This document shows, in pieces, positions 1 through 11,760 of a stretch of DNA of 64,000 nucleotides. The DNA comes from Anisus vortex. Lineage: Eukaryota; Mollusca; Gastropoda; Planorbidae. Made by a program: the position numbers and the translations under genes. Numbering within the stretch: position 1 is the stretch's first letter; each line of letters begins with the position of its first letter. The notes under the pieces were generated by a model. The model was not told the origin of the DNA, did no database searches, and saw nothing but the letters and a program-made list of their open reading frames with translations. Where the stretch lies: assembly GCA_949126835.1 (NCBI GenBank), contig OX421500.1, forward strand, positions 31,850,141-31,914,140, read 5' to 3'.

Positions 1-250
1 TACAGATAAATAAAAAAAACACTATTAAAATGTTACAGTTGAGAAAATTACAGATACAAATTTACAGATAAATATAAGAAAAAACTGTTACAATTTTATT
101 GTTGAGAAAATTACAGATACAAATTTACAGATAAACATAAGAAAGAAATGTTACAATCTTACTTGAGAAAATTACAGATACAAATTTATAGATCTATATA
201 GGAAAAAACTGTTACAATTTTACTGTTGAGAAAATTACAGATGCATATTT
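1..250. repeat. Tandem repeat, about 62-bp unit, 4 copies
   Basis: Four imperfect units each contain a run like gttacaattttactgttgag followed by aaaattacagatacaaatt. Spacing is about 60-63 bp. The first unit is cut by the window edge, so the array probably extends leftward. No coding potential is seen. Confidence 0.85.
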
Positions 251-565
251 AGGCCTACATATAAATTACAGTGGGAGTCTTCACATTTACAGATGGTGAA
301 ACTGAAACTATATTTTTTTCAAACACATAAAAACACCAGAACAAAATTAAAACAAAACTTGAAAAACACTCAAGTCTATATAAAATAAAACTGTTATATT
401 ATTTTGTTGTGTAAAAAAAACTAACAACCTCAGATTAGCAGTCTAGACATATTTGCCTAGTTTTTGTTTTCTAGTATTAATGCCCAATAACCCTCTCTGT
501 TTGCTCACGCATGCTTTAGTGTGGTTCCTAATTGGCCATTCGTCTTTAAAGGACCACTATTTACC

Positions 566-597
<32 letters not shown>

Positions 598-1770
598 CGC
601 AATGAATCCAATACTCGAACACACAGAACCTTTACACGCATGCAGGTGCAAGCTCACTCACACACACACACTCAAACGTACGTCTGGTGTGTATTCGATC
701 TGTCATTACTGAGTTGTTCACTGATGCGTAAAATTACACAGATCTCGCCCCTGCCGTATTTGTGAAGAAGCAAAAGATGGATCCAGTGAGTTAGGATTGT
801 AACAAAAACAATAACGAGTAATTGAGCAGCACAATTATTGCTAAATCCTAAAGTTTTGAATCAGTTGCAAAAAAAAAAATAATACATCAAATAACTGAAC
901 ATCGACAACTAACACACCGGATTAAGATAAAGATTGTGTCCTGCTGAATTTATCATGATTAATCTTGTTTTATATTGACAAATATTATCTTGAGATCTAT
1001 GATATCCCATAATATTCGTATTAATATGTTATAAATTTGAGTCGTTTCTCTGTTTATGTGTATGTTTGTCAATGTGTGTGTCTGTGTTTATGTGAGAGGT
1101 AAGGTGTGTGTGTGTGTGTGTGTGGATGTGAGAATACAATTCATTTTAATTCTCTTCTATTTCGATTGCAACACTTCAAGGAACCACTAGGCAGTTCATT
1201 GCAAACTGTGAATTCAATTGGTTAATTCCGCCAGCTACTCATGCAGAACGAAGAATAATATGCAAATTCGAAAAGTCATTCAGGCATGAGCTGGACAGGA
1301 AGGATACATATAGAACATAATGTTATCATCGCTTTAATACCTTATCAAAATGCAATCCTAACCCCCCACCCCCACCCCAAATTACTGATACAAGTGGGAA
1401 GCAGTCTAGTAATCTTCCTTAGAGAAGGAGCGTCCGTAAATTCAAAATTTAACACAAGGAAATGTAATATCAACATATTATATACTTTCTTTTATATTGT
1501 TTCCGTGCGTTTGTTTGTTTGCTAAAAAGCTGCTGGGCCGCTTGATCGTTCGTTCGCTAAGTTAATAATAATTAGCCAACATTTTATCTTAAGTTCAAAG
1601 AAAATGTACTTGTTAACTCTCTAAGCTTTTGAATTATGTGATTTTTTAAAAATAAAACAAGAAACAAATTAATCACATCCGTAAGTATCCCATGCAATGA
1701 AAACGCTAACAATAGATGGCGACTATAAAAGGCGCTTCTTGTATGGACACGGTGTCTCAAATAGTCTGCT
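251..1770. other. Gene-free AT-rich stretch with CA/GT microsatellites
   Basis: No supportable gene. It contains a (CA)n run near 568-590, a second short CA run near 658-672 and a (GT)n run near 1104-1123. Short open frames here are low complexity. A TAGGCCTA palindrome occurs near 250. Confidence 0.6.
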
Positions 1771-1776
1771 TATATA

Positions 1777-2146
1777 TTATACAAGCTACATTGCCCGGCG
1801 TTGCACGGGTGAAAAAAAAAAGGACTGTATAAGGTGCAGATAAAAATTGTATAAACTATAATTAAATATATATATAAATCTAATATTTAAATTATTTTTT
1901 TTTTACTGAAGACTTTTAGGAAAGTAATTTAAAATAAATATTGTAATCGGGTAAAAAAAAAAGGCAAGTATTTTTATTTAACAATAATCTAAATGGCCCG
2001 TAAATTTACAATGTCTTTTGTTTTTACAATTTTGAAAAAAAAATGTAGAAAAATATGGTGTTGTCTAACTGGAGAATCGAACCCGGGTCGCCTGCATAGC
2101 AGTCCCATACGTTAACCACTAAGCTAGCGAAGACACATGGCTGATG
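1777..2146 (-). mobile_element. Old tRNA-derived SINE with RTE-like 3' end
   Basis: On the minus strand the element starts with a tRNA-like head at about 2146-2066. An A-box-like TAGCTTAGTGG and a B-box-like GGTTCGATTCT are about 40 nt apart. The cloverleaf is degenerate, so this is a SINE head or tRNA relic rather than a working tRNA. The far end (plus 1785-1815) carries a CCCGGCGTTGCACGGG hairpin-like motif of the sort seen at the 3' ends of some RTE-mobilised SINEs. Joining the two ends into one element is inference. Confidence 0.5.
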
Positions 2147-2479
2147 TGAAAAAATATTAGACAGTATATAGACCTACGCCCAAATAGGTCAGTGACACAA
2201 ACACACGTGATTTCAAATTGACCAATGGGGATTCTTATACTGACAAACAGTCTCTTTTTATATATATAGATAGACCTATACAGTAATATATAAACTAACA
2301 GCATCGCTATGTCAAATGATATGTTCTTTACGGCTTGTCAACTTGGGAAACTGGAAAATTCAGATTATGGAAATATTCCCATTCTGAATAGGTGTAATTT
2401 AAAACTATTTTTTTCTCGTAAAAGCGTAATTAGAAACATTGAGGATGGAGACATGATATAATAAGTTTGATATTATCAA

Positions 2480-2799
2480 GGCTTTTGTCAGGTCTATGAA
2501 GGCAATGTAGAGTGGCATCTGCTGCTCTCTACATTTTTCCTGCATCTGCCGTATGGAGAACATCCGCCCGCCCGAAAACCACATTGTGACTCTGGATAAA
2601 CTCGGGAGGCTAAACTCTGCAAGCGTGTGAGAGTGACGCGGGCAAAAGTCTTTCCTACGATACCGAGAAGCGAGATGCCGCGGTAGTTATTGCAGTCACT
2701 TCTATCGCCCTTATTCTTATATAGCGTCAATATGTTTGCGTTCTTCATGTCCTGGGTGACGTATCCCTGTTCCCAGCAGAGGGCTAGCAGCTCGTGCAA
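2480..2799 (-). pseudogene. LINE reverse transcriptase fragment (RTE-like)
   Basis: A 101-codon minus-strand frame contains the hallmark stretch KNKGDRSDCNNYRGISLL followed by ESQCGFRAG. This matches the fingers region of non-LTR reverse transcriptases of the RTE-like type. The frame then shifts: the continuation (QMQEKCREQQMPLYIAFIDL) is in another frame down to about 2480. There the homology stops before the catalytic FADD motif. Both ends are missing, so this is a dead fragment. The same LINE group contributes the downstream half found at 45566-46561. Confidence 0.85.
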
Positions 2800-3784
2800 A
2801 GACCAAAATAAGACGGACCACTTGCTTTGATATTTCTGCTATTTGATAGCTTGAAATATTAGATCTATGTTTCGGAATTTACAATCGCATCCTGTCCTCT
2901 AGACTTCCGGCTTAGTAATTCGCTATGATTCTCTCAATGGAAAATTAAGATTAGAATCGAAAGTTGTGTATAGTGGAAACCTTTAGGTACGTTTAGGAGT
3001 CATTTATGACAGCGTTATTGGCTGCGCACGGAAAAAAACACTTAAGCTCTAAAAATAGAGCAAGCGATCCAGTGTATTACAGTCTTTGATTCTAGGTATA
3101 GTCATTGTCACATTTTTAATATAAAATCGTCACAATTTTAATTTAATTTTAATTAAATTTAGTGTAACTATATCTTTGAATGATTAGGCAGCGTATTCAT
3201 TGTTCCAGTCGTATAATATATGGGATTAAAAAAAGGAATTTCGGAGCTTTTCAGTCAACACGGTTATTTCCCATTTGGTGTAAAAAGCTGAAGAGCTCCT
3301 TCGTTACGGATATTTCAAATCATATATATAGATCGGTGCTTATACTGCTAAATAATTTTTACGCCATATAGAATTTAATTTTATGTGAAATTTTCATTTT
3401 TTCAAGTAACTGCATATAATGCATAACAAAACATTATTATTAACGAAATGATAAAAGTGCCAAACTGATATTGAAACTTCAATGGACAAATTATTTTTAA
3501 TGCACCAGTTCGGAACTGGGAAGACTTCCTATTCAAAATTTCATGCTATCGAATCTCACAGTTGACAAAAAGTACAGAAAATAGAATAATTCTACTAATC
3601 GCAAATTTTTCGATGATGCATCGATGTTTGTGCGCAAACGAAATTACCAAGGCGCTTTCTGTTTCGGGAAAATCCGGAAATTCGGACCGAAAATGAAAAG
3701 TGTCTATATTAGACTACTGAGTGCGATCTGATGTGCAACTTCTTGCACTAGCAAATCTGTTAACAGTACTTTAATAAGCGTTTG

Positions 3785-3788
<4 letters not shown>
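2800..3788. other. Gene-free AT-rich stretch
   Basis: No gene, RNA or clear mobile element end recognised. The short frame at 3180-3371 has no recognisable domain. Confidence 0.5.

Positions 3789-3789
<1 letters not shown>

Positions 3790-3854
<65 letters not shown>
3790..3854. repeat. (GA)n microsatellite
   Basis: An uninterrupted GA dinucleotide run of about 65 bp. A G homopolymer run follows near 4007-4020. Confidence 0.97.
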
Positions 3855-3859
<5 letters not shown>

Positions 3860-4235
3860 GCCTGCCGACCGATTCAGAAAAAGTACCGTTTCTCACACTG
3901 AAGTGTGATGAAGTACAAAGCTATTGCTAACCCCAAGCGGTACTAATTGCGCCGCCCGTACTACTAAATGCCAAGGTAGTTATCAAATGTCATCGTTGAT
4001 TAGGGGTGGGGGGGGGGGGGAAATAGTGTGTCGTAGTATAGTGAGATGGAACTTTAGGTTTGTGTTTCTTTTCTATTTTATAGCTTCTTGTAATAGCCAG
4101 CTTGTATGTGAACATAAGATGTGCGTGAGAGTGTGTGTGTGTGCGTAATGGTTTCATTGTGTCTCGACTTATTATTAAATTACTGAATATCTTGAAACGA
4201 ATTTGATCGTTCTCTGAAAGTGTTGGCAGCGTCAT

Positions 4236-4400
4236 TATACTATCATATTCTATCATCTTATCATATTCTATCATCATATCATATTCTTTCTAGTTATCAT
4301 ATTTTACCATCTTATCACATTCTATCATCTTATCATATGCTATCCTCTTATAATTTTCTATCATTTTATTATAGGCTTTCAGATATTATCTAATACCATA
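4236..4400. repeat. Degenerate TATCATCTTATCATATTC tandem repeat
   Basis: Repeated tatcat/attctatcatctta words form a degenerate array with a period of roughly 9-18 bp. It decays into single-copy sequence on the right side. Confidence 0.7.
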
Positions 4401-5150
4401 ATTTCTTTTCTTTTCATACTTTCTTATACCTTTACCACATCTTGTTATCTTATCCTCTTATCTTATATTGCACTTTAAGACGGGAAGGCGTAAAACCCAT
4501 TTTCCACCCAATAAAAATGGCGACGGACAATGTCATGAGTTGTGGTCATTTATCCAAAAGCAGAATTAAACATTTCTCATGTCTGGAAACTCGCGCTTTT
4601 TAAATTTAAATTAGCTTTTGTTATTAGAACTGAATTTTTTTTTATGCTAACATAAGCTGAATTTCACGGGACACTGCCTGCGTAGAAGTCCCATAAAGAT
4701 TTTTAAAAAAAAATTGACTTCTCTCATCAATAGGCTAAGCAAAAGTTATAATATCACAAAACAACAGAAATCATTATTATAGTTTTTGCAATCAGTAGCT
4801 TTTTTGATGTTCTATAAGAAATAACGAGGTTGATGAATTAACATGGGAAAAAAAGAATATAGTAATTTAAATTTAAGAAAAAAAATATTGGAAAATGAAA
4901 TTAAAAACAAAACAAAAAATTCGCTCATTAACATTTATAAGTCAATCAACAAAGCGAATTTTTTTTTCTTTCTTTTCGTTTTACGAATTCACCAAATGTT
5001 GATATTAATGTGGGCAGTTGCTTGTTCCAATATTATTATTTTTTTGTTATTGTTGAATACGATGGCGAGCAAGTTTTTAACTATTGTCATTATCAGCGTA
5101 CGAAAAAAACGGATAGAATCCAAGGGAAAAATTAACTCTTTGTATCTTGT

Positions 5151-5474
5151 TGGGCACCAGGCACGGTCGTCTAGAGGCAGCGAGCTTAACTCTATGTATC
5201 GTGTTGGGCACCAGGCATGGTCGTCTAGAGGCAGCGAGCTTAACTCTGTGTATCGTGTTGGGCACCAGGCATGGTCGTCTAGAGGCAGCGAGCTTAACTC
5301 TATGTATCGTGTTGGGCACCAGGCACGGTCGTCTAGAGGCAGCGAGCTTAACTCTATGTATCGTGTTGGGCACCAGGCATGGTCGTCTAGAGGCAGCGAG
5401 CTTTACTCTGTGTATCGTGTTGGGCACCAGGCATGGTCGTTTAGAGGCAGCGAGCTTAATTCGCGTATCGAAGG
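5151..5474 (+). repeat. 54-bp tandem array made from a SINE promoter head
   Basis: Six units start at 5151, 5205, 5259, 5313, 5367 and 5421, exactly 54 bp apart, each beginning tgggcaccaggca. Every unit contains an A-box-like ggtcgtctagaggcagcgag, the same position as ggccgaggcggcagtgcg in full SINE copies elsewhere in the window. The last unit alone runs on into the SINE B box (cccgggttcgaag) and body. Because 54 is divisible by three, open frames run through on both strands; they are not evidence of a gene. Confidence 0.9.
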
Positions 5475-5640
5475 TCCCGGGTTCGAAGCTCTGGTAAAGG
5501 CTAGTATTTTGTCAAGGGTCCGTGATTCTACCCAGCTGTGGTGGGTACCTGAAATTTGGTGCTGATTGTGCTGGCCACACTCTACGATACTTGTAAACGC
5601 CGTACATTCACTGGAAATATAAACAATATTGGTCTGACAG
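5421..5640 (+). mobile_element. tRNA-derived SINE, + copy with amplified head
   Basis: After the last 54-bp unit, a B-box-like ggttcgaagctctgg is followed by the family body: ctacccagctgtggtgggta, then gtgctggccacac, then a degraded tail ending near ttggtctgacagggg. The order matches the complete copy at 34665-34935. Confidence 0.8.
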
Positions 5641-5879
5641 GGGCAAATTTTTAGTGCTCCCTTTTACAGCCGTCATTTCATTGTTTGTTTTAATGTCCAT
5701 TTCAATGTATATCCATAAGTGTAGTATCTCTGGTATTGGGTGTATTTTTATGGCACACTCTTATCTTATATGTTACATAGTCTCCTACTATAAAGAAGAT
5801 TATTGCGACCTACGCTTTTTCGTGGTCTTAGCCTAGTCTTTCATTTTGATAATTAGTGTTTTTAAATGATGTTGAATGT

Positions 5880-5925
5880 AGGCCTACGGGTTTTCCTGGT
5901 TTGTTCAGGCAACCCATTTTATGTC
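5880..5925 (-). mobile_element. LINE 3'-end relic
   Basis: The plus sequence cctggtttgttcaggcaacc is the reverse complement of the ggttgcctgaacatatcagg motif in the better preserved LINE terminus at 36592-36760. It is only a short fragment. Confidence 0.45.
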
Positions 5926-6184
5926 CGGATGCCACTCGAAATTAGTTAGTAAATATAGGACCATTTTATAATCGTAAAAATAAAAATAAAACTTTGTTCT
6001 GTAATAGTTGGCATGTGTTTTATTGTAGTCATAAAAAAACACGATACTATAAATAACTAAAAAACTTGAACTCAGTATAATTTACCTCCATATTAGAAGT
6101 AACAATTGAAATGTTATCTAGTTTTTCTATGAATGTTATTAAAACACCATTGTGTCTGGGACTAAAGATAGCTCACTTTCAGTC

Positions 6185-6500
6185 CGGTTGTTAAATCATC
6201 TCGCATCTAGAAAACCTGACGCTTACTAGTTTTTTAAAAACCCTTTATAATAACTTCGCAAAAATGTCTTTGTATCCCACCTGCTCGTTAAAAGTTTTTT
6301 TAAACCCACTTTCTGACACGCCATCGAGTTAAAACTTTGCACATAGACGCGTTTTATTTTACAACACATTCTCTCAAATTTTACAACCAAATCCTCCCAT
6401 CTCAGCCGCAAAAAAAATATCAGTTTTTTATTCAATTAGGCCTACATTTTATGGTGCGCATTTCAAAATCCATATTGAGCGAGTTTTAAATCCTAAATTG
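6185..6500. repeat. Dispersed repeat, family also at 27165 and 48340
   Basis: Shared blocks occur in the same order in all three places: an ttgg/tttgcacataggcg-like block, an acacattctctc-like block, a ccaaatcctcccatctc-like block, and atatcagtttt. Here and at 48.5 kb it ends with cattatggtgcg. The class of element is not recognised and the boundaries are approximate. Confidence 0.45.
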
Positions 6501-7259
6501 GGCGCGGCTAACTGACATGTAGGGCCTATATTATGTATTATACATACATAAAATACATAGCTAAGTGATTAGCTCTTATTTTGATATCATTTCTAGATGT
6601 ATTAACTTTTCTTTTTATAGGTATGTTTTGTTCCTTTGTGAGGAACGAAGAGCAAAAACTAGGAAATATCTAATGCATTTCAAAAAATAGATATAAAGGA
6701 TTTATCCGATAAATATTTTTTTTTAAAGTTGTTTAATTGTATACACTATCGCTGACTTTCCTTAGACAGTCCATCCCGCAGCTTGTTTTTAAAACTGGTT
6801 ATGTTCCTTCTGACTCTAGTCACGTTGGTAAGGTAACTTCCCCAAACAAAAAACCCCAAATGCCAAAAACAAGAAGAAAAAAAATGCGTACCATTAATTT
6901 TATTCTTTGCATGCTATTCGTATAAAACTTATGACGATTTTGTGCATTTCGAACTTTTCGTTCGTTTCAAGTCTACAATTGTTGATAATTGATACATACT
7001 AACTTGATATAGCGTGCTTGCTAAAAATAGCGCAAGCGGTCCTCTTATTTAAGTGTTTGTTATTACGTCATCTGTCTGTACTCTCAAAACCAAGTCGCTA
7101 AGCGTTCCGGAATGATACAATGATACATTTCTTTGGGCTATTATTATATAGATTGATAAATACTTACTTGATATAACGGGCATGTGTCCTATTCCCTATT
7201 GTATAGGCTTAACAATTAGGTAAAGTATGAAAATGCTTACTATAACAATTTGTTAATGG

Positions 7260-7390
7260 GTACCTGATAATAATTGGGGCAAAGTAAAAGTGGCTGGAAA
7301 CTGTGCTGGCCATATCTATCCATATCTCTTAATATAAGCCTACTGTGGCCCCGCAAACTTGAGAACGCTCTTTCACTGGCCCAATAGATT
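7260..7390 (+). mobile_element. 5'-truncated SINE copy
   Basis: Contains the family blocks ggggcaaagtaaaagtggctgg, tgtgctggcca and gagaacgctctttcactggcc in order. The tRNA head is missing. Confidence 0.65.
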
Positions 7391-7534
7391 AAATTAGTTT
7401 GAAGTTAATAATTTAGTTTTATTGTATAACAATTTGTTATCGAAACGATAACATTAATCAACTATGCATTATCTTATAACATTTTTAAATGTTTTTTTAT
7501 CTGCAACTCTAGCTACCGACCACCACTAGCCACC

Positions 7535-7853
7535 ATGTTGAATATGACGTCAGGGATGGACAGTCTTGACCAGGACATGATGAAGCAGCAGTCCGCTTTC
7601 ATGGAGCTCCAGCAGCAGTCCGGGGGGATAGGCCACGGGATGGGTCACCACCCGGCCTACCAGATACGCTCCCAGTACCCGGGCGGGCACCCGCAGCATC
7701 CACAGGCCCACGAGTCGGTCTTCTCGGGCCCGCAGCACGGCCGCGGACTGGGATACCCTTTCGGGATGAACGGGATGTCGGGCTCGTACAACAGCCCGCC
7801 GACGCACCCCTTCTCTGTCAGTCCATATCAGACGCCTTCACCTCCAAGAGACG
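7535..7853 (+). CDS. Dlx: Distal-less/Dlx homeobox protein, exon 1
   Basis: First coding exon of a Distal-less family transcription factor, a nuclear DNA-binding protein used in appendage, sensory and neural patterning in animals. The ATG sits in a strong context (gccaccATG). The exon encodes 106 residues plus one base of codon 107 and ends at a consensus donor, acg|gtgagt. Family-like features are SAFMELQQQ near the N terminus (compare SAFMEF in vertebrate Dlx) and YPFGMNGM before the homeodomain linker. The region is rich in His, Gln, Gly and Pro, so it is likely a disordered regulatory arm. GC content is far higher than in the flanks. The 5' UTR and promoter are not identifiable from sequence alone, and an upstream non-coding exon cannot be excluded. 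The in-frame ATG three codons downstream (7544) is a less likely alternative start. Confidence 0.93.
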
Positions 7854-7898
7854 GTGAGTACTGTTAACTTAAAAATAGTATGTGATAGCTTAGCATAT

Positions 7899-7966
7899 GT
7901 GGCAAGGTGGTCGAGCGGAAGCGCGTTTGCCTGTCGTACCGAAGGACCGGGTTTCGATTCCTGGTG
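7899..7966 (+). mobile_element. SINE tRNA-like head only
   Basis: An A-box region (ggtggtcgagcggaagcgcg) and a B-box region (gggtttcgattcctgg) are spaced as in the other SINE heads. The copy stops exactly where the hAT terminus at 7968 begins, so the rest was lost or never copied. It lies 45 bp downstream of the exon 1 donor. Confidence 0.75.
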
Positions 7967-7967
7967 A

Positions 7968-9387
7968 ATAGGTTCTCAACTTTTTTCGGCTCACCACCCC
8001 CTTTCACAATTTTTTCCGCTTATCCCCCCTCCAAACTTTTTTTTAGTGTCCACTCCCCCCCCCCCCAAACCCCCCCTCGAAGTTAAAGGGTCAATATAGT
8101 TTCCGAAATTGTTTTAGGCCGAAAACATTTTTTGTGTGCTTATTTATTTTCTTTATAGAAAATGAAAAGGAGACATATTGTAAGAATTAATAGATAAAAA
8201 AATTTACCTAAAGAAGAGGTTTTAAAAAATCAAAATTAATGTGAATCGTTTGCCTGGTGTGTTGCTAGTAGTTTAGCTAAGTCAATTATTTTAATCCTCT
8301 AATAATTAAATCTTGTTATGAATACCATAATGTTTAATGTATATAAAGAAATAATAATTAGTCAGTAATATTTGTTATATTACAAAACAGAACTTGTTTG
8401 GCATCACTATTGAATCAAAAAATATGGAAACATTTATTAATTTAAGGGAGATAATTAACCCGTTTCATTTGAGCTAATTCTTCTAATGTTTTTTTTTTTA
8501 CTTTATTAAAAAAAAATGCTCTACAATTTATAACTTTGAAATGATCAAACTGTAAAATGTATTTAAAAATTATATAAATATTATATGACCAAAGAATTTA
8601 TGTTATTTTCAAGCATTATAATAACTACCCATTCTGTATGATTACTACGTATCTATTTCGCTCTACGATAGTATATTGTCATTTCCCAAAAATTCAAATG
8701 CATTAAAGTAGATCTTGGTAACACTGAGATTAAAAAAAATCATTAAAATAGCAGATCTTAAGGCCTTTCTTAACCGGGCCGAACCCTAGGTTCGCAAACC
8801 AGATCGTCGATTCTACCCGAACCGTTCTCCGTATTAACCTGCCGCTCTTGGGTTGGCGATCTCGGGTTGGAATGGATCGCGAACCATGGTTGGAAGTTTG
8901 CACGTCGTGTTGAGCAAACCTAGGCTGAACATGGCACTCTTTTGAGCAGAAAGGCGCAGAAAAGCGAGAATGCATAGTTGCGGTAATGAATATGGCGAAC
9001 TGTACTTAAACGGCGACAGTCATTATTTTTGTTAATAAGGATCGGTCAGCAGGGTTGACAATCCGATGAACTAACCACAGGACCAACCTGCCGCACACCA
9101 TACTTGCCAAATACTGACCTCTACTTCATCGTATAATCATTGCGGTTCCTATTTCGTATTAGTATGTAGGCCTATTGTTGGGGGATATCAGATATTTAGA
9201 TGCACTTGCGTTTAAATCACATTTCATCCAAGAACTGATCGATTCAAATAGCTAAGGTGTTCACATTATATCAGGTACGTTTGTACCGCCCACTTGCCCT
9301 TCACCGCCCCCCAATCGCCCCCGCCGGGAACATCAGCATCCCCCTAAAGCTTCTCACCGCCCCCCCTCCCCCCGTTGATAACCTATG
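7968..9387 (-). mobile_element. Internally deleted hAT-like element (copy A)
   Basis: The ends are ataggttctcaac (7968-7980) and gttgataacctat (right end, about 9374-9386), near-perfect inverted repeats. The interior left of about 8280 matches the right end of the 3.07-kb element at 59838-62903 in reverse orientation. The interior from about 8283 to 8700 matches the left half of that element. The coding middle is missing, so this is a non-autonomous deletion derivative. Strand is given by the transposase orientation inferred from the right-hand relic of the larger copy. No clear target duplication is seen. A GC-richer insert at about 8745-8985 is unexplained. Confidence 0.8.
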
Positions 9388-10340
9388 CTTTAGACTTTAG
9401 ACAGACGTGTATCCAGGTCACTAATATCACCTTTTACGGAAGTAATAAGTCTTGTCGCCCGTAAAAGAATCAAAGGTTTGGGCCATGTGCTAGATTCTTA
9501 TAGTTCTACTTGCGTTTTCAGCCTTTGGCTTCCGGTGTTAAAACAAAAAATGGACGTAAATCTCCAAGTAATATAAAAATTTCAACCAGATTTTCACATA
9601 CCCGGTAAGTCAAAAGAGATCTTTTCAACCCAGCTTTTAAAAATCTTTTGTAAAACTTGTTTTACGCAAATACAAATCTATAACGAAAAATAATTTATAT
9701 ACAAATAAAACATTTGTTCTTAAAGTTTTAAATGACTTTGCTTAAGAGGTTAGTTATGGAAAAGCTCAGGCCACACAATCCCACTCCCATTATATGTCAT
9801 GGCCATGGGACACACACACCTGTCTATATACATCAAAAAGTTTCCTAATATCTTGCCTTTGTTGTCTTTTTTAATACTATTTTTATTTTGTAATTTTAAT
9901 ACAACGAGACCAAAGAGAACGAGTGAGTTGATCAACAATACAATTACTAATACGGAATAACACGAGTTAAGTCGAAGCTAATACCACTCGGCCTTGTGTA
10001 GTCTGGGCTTCGTGTACCCTTATACGGTGGCTTTTTTGTTGTTGTGGTTTGCTTATAATATAGATATGTCATCTGCGTTTAAAAGAGAAATATAAGGAGA
10101 TTGACATTTGGGGGACTCAACATCTTAATTCAGGCAATCTTAGGAGACGCCATTTAATTTTTTTTTTTTTTGTCTCGTTCTCATTTCACGTCTGCCTGGG
10201 TTCAATTGTAGGACTTAGTCGGACGGAGTTTAATGTGTGAAAGCAAGTGTGTATGTGTACTTGTGTAAATTGTTTATATACACACAGACGCACATGCAGA
10301 CACACACATACATACTTATCATAGGTCTATATCTGTGTAT
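9388..10340. other. Gene-free intronic stretch
   Basis: No gene or mobile element recognised. The last 100 bp shade into CA/GT-rich sequence before the large array. Confidence 0.5.
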
Positions 10341-10350
10341 CTTTGTATCT

Positions 10351-11760
10351 GACTGTCTATCTGTCTGTCTATCAGTCTATCTGTATGTATGTTTGTCCAT
10401 CTGTCCGTCTGTCTACCTGTCTGCCTGTCTACCTGCCTGTTTGTCTGTCTATCTGTCTATCTGTCTATCTGTCTATCTGTCTATCTGTCTATCTGTCTAT
10501 CTATCTATCTATCTATCTGTCTATCTGTCTATCTGTCTATCTGTCTATCTGTCTATATGTCTATATGTCTATATGTCTATCTGTCTATCTGTCTATCTGT
10601 CTATCTGTCTATCTGTCTATCTGTCTATCTGTCTATCTGTCTATCTGTCTATCTGTCTATCTGTCTATCTGTCTATCTGTCTATCTGTCTATCTGTCTAT
10701 CTGTCTATCTGTCTATCTGTCTATCTGTCTATCTGTCTATCTGTCTATCTGTCTATCTGTCTATCTGTCTATCTATCTATCTGTCTATCTGTCTATCTGT
10801 CTATCTGTCTATCTATCTATCTGTCTATCTGTCTATCTGTCTAACTGTCCATCTGTCTATCTGTCTACCTGTTTACCTGTCTGTCTGTCTGCCTGTCTGC
10901 CTGCCTGCCTGCCTGTCTGCCTGTCTGCCTGTCTATCTGTCTATCTGTCTATCTGTCTATCTGTCTATCTGTCTATCTGTCTATCTGTCTATCTGTCTAT
11001 CTGTCTATCTGTCTATCTGTCTATCTGTCTATCTGTCTATCTGTCTATCTGTCTATCTGTCTATCTGTCTATCTGTCTATCTGTCTATCTGTCTATCTGT
11101 CTATATGTCTATCTGTCTATCTGTCTATCTGTCTATCTGTCTATCTGTCTATCTGTCTATCTGTCTATCTGTCTATCTGTCTATCTGTCTATCTGTCTAT
11201 CTGTCTACCTGTTTACCTGTCTGTCTGTCTGTCTGCCTGTCTGCCTGCCTGCCTGCCTGCCTGTCTGCCTGTCTATCTGTCTATCTGTCTATCTGTCTAT
11301 CTGTCTATCTGTCTATCTGTCTATCTGTCTATCTGTCTATCTGTCTATCTGTCTATCTGTCTTTCTGTCTTTCTGTCTATCTGTCTATCTGTCTATCTGT
11401 CTATCTGTCTATCTGTCTATCTGTCTATCTGTCTATCTGTCTATCTGTCTATCTGTCTATCTGTCTATCTGTCTATCTGTCTATCTGTCTATCTGTCTAT
11501 CTGTCTATCTGTCTATCTGTCTATCTGTCTATCCGCCTATCTGTCTATCCGTCTATCCTTCTATCCTTCTATCCTTCTATCCTTCTCTCTGTCTATCCTT
11601 CTATCTGTCTATCCGTCTATCTGTATCTGTCTATCTGTCTATCTGTCTGTCATTCTATCCGTCTATCCGTCTATCCGTCTATCCTTATATCCGTCTATCC
11701 GTCTATCTGTCTATCCTTCTATCCGCCAATCTGTCTATCCGTCTATATAACTATATATAT
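10351..11760. repeat. Giant CTGT/CTAT (8-bp CTGTCTAT) array, 1.4 kb
   Basis: Almost pure ctgtctat repeats with patches of ctgc and cttt variants. A distinctive ctgtctacctgtttacctgt...gcctgcctgcctgcctg patch occurs at 10861-10932 and again at 11203-11276, so a block of about 342 bp has been duplicated. A related patch lies at 10408-10440. All three + frames are open because the unit has no stop codon; the resulting Leu/Ser/Ile/Cys/Val/Tyr proteins are not real genes. The right end degrades to ctatccgtctatcctt. Confidence 0.97.

Noticed and set aside
2066..2146. Functional tRNA gene on the minus strand
   Set aside because: A and B boxes are present, but the T-stem, acceptor and anticodon arms do not pair properly. 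A SINE head fits better.
4843..5565. 240-codon frame
   Set aside because: It joins AT-rich non-coding sequence to the 54-bp SINE-head array. The period is a multiple of three, which keeps frames open.
8745..8985. 81-codon minus frame inside copy A
   Set aside because: No recognised domain. The GC-richer block has a weak internal inverted repeat around CCTAGG but no clear transposon ends.
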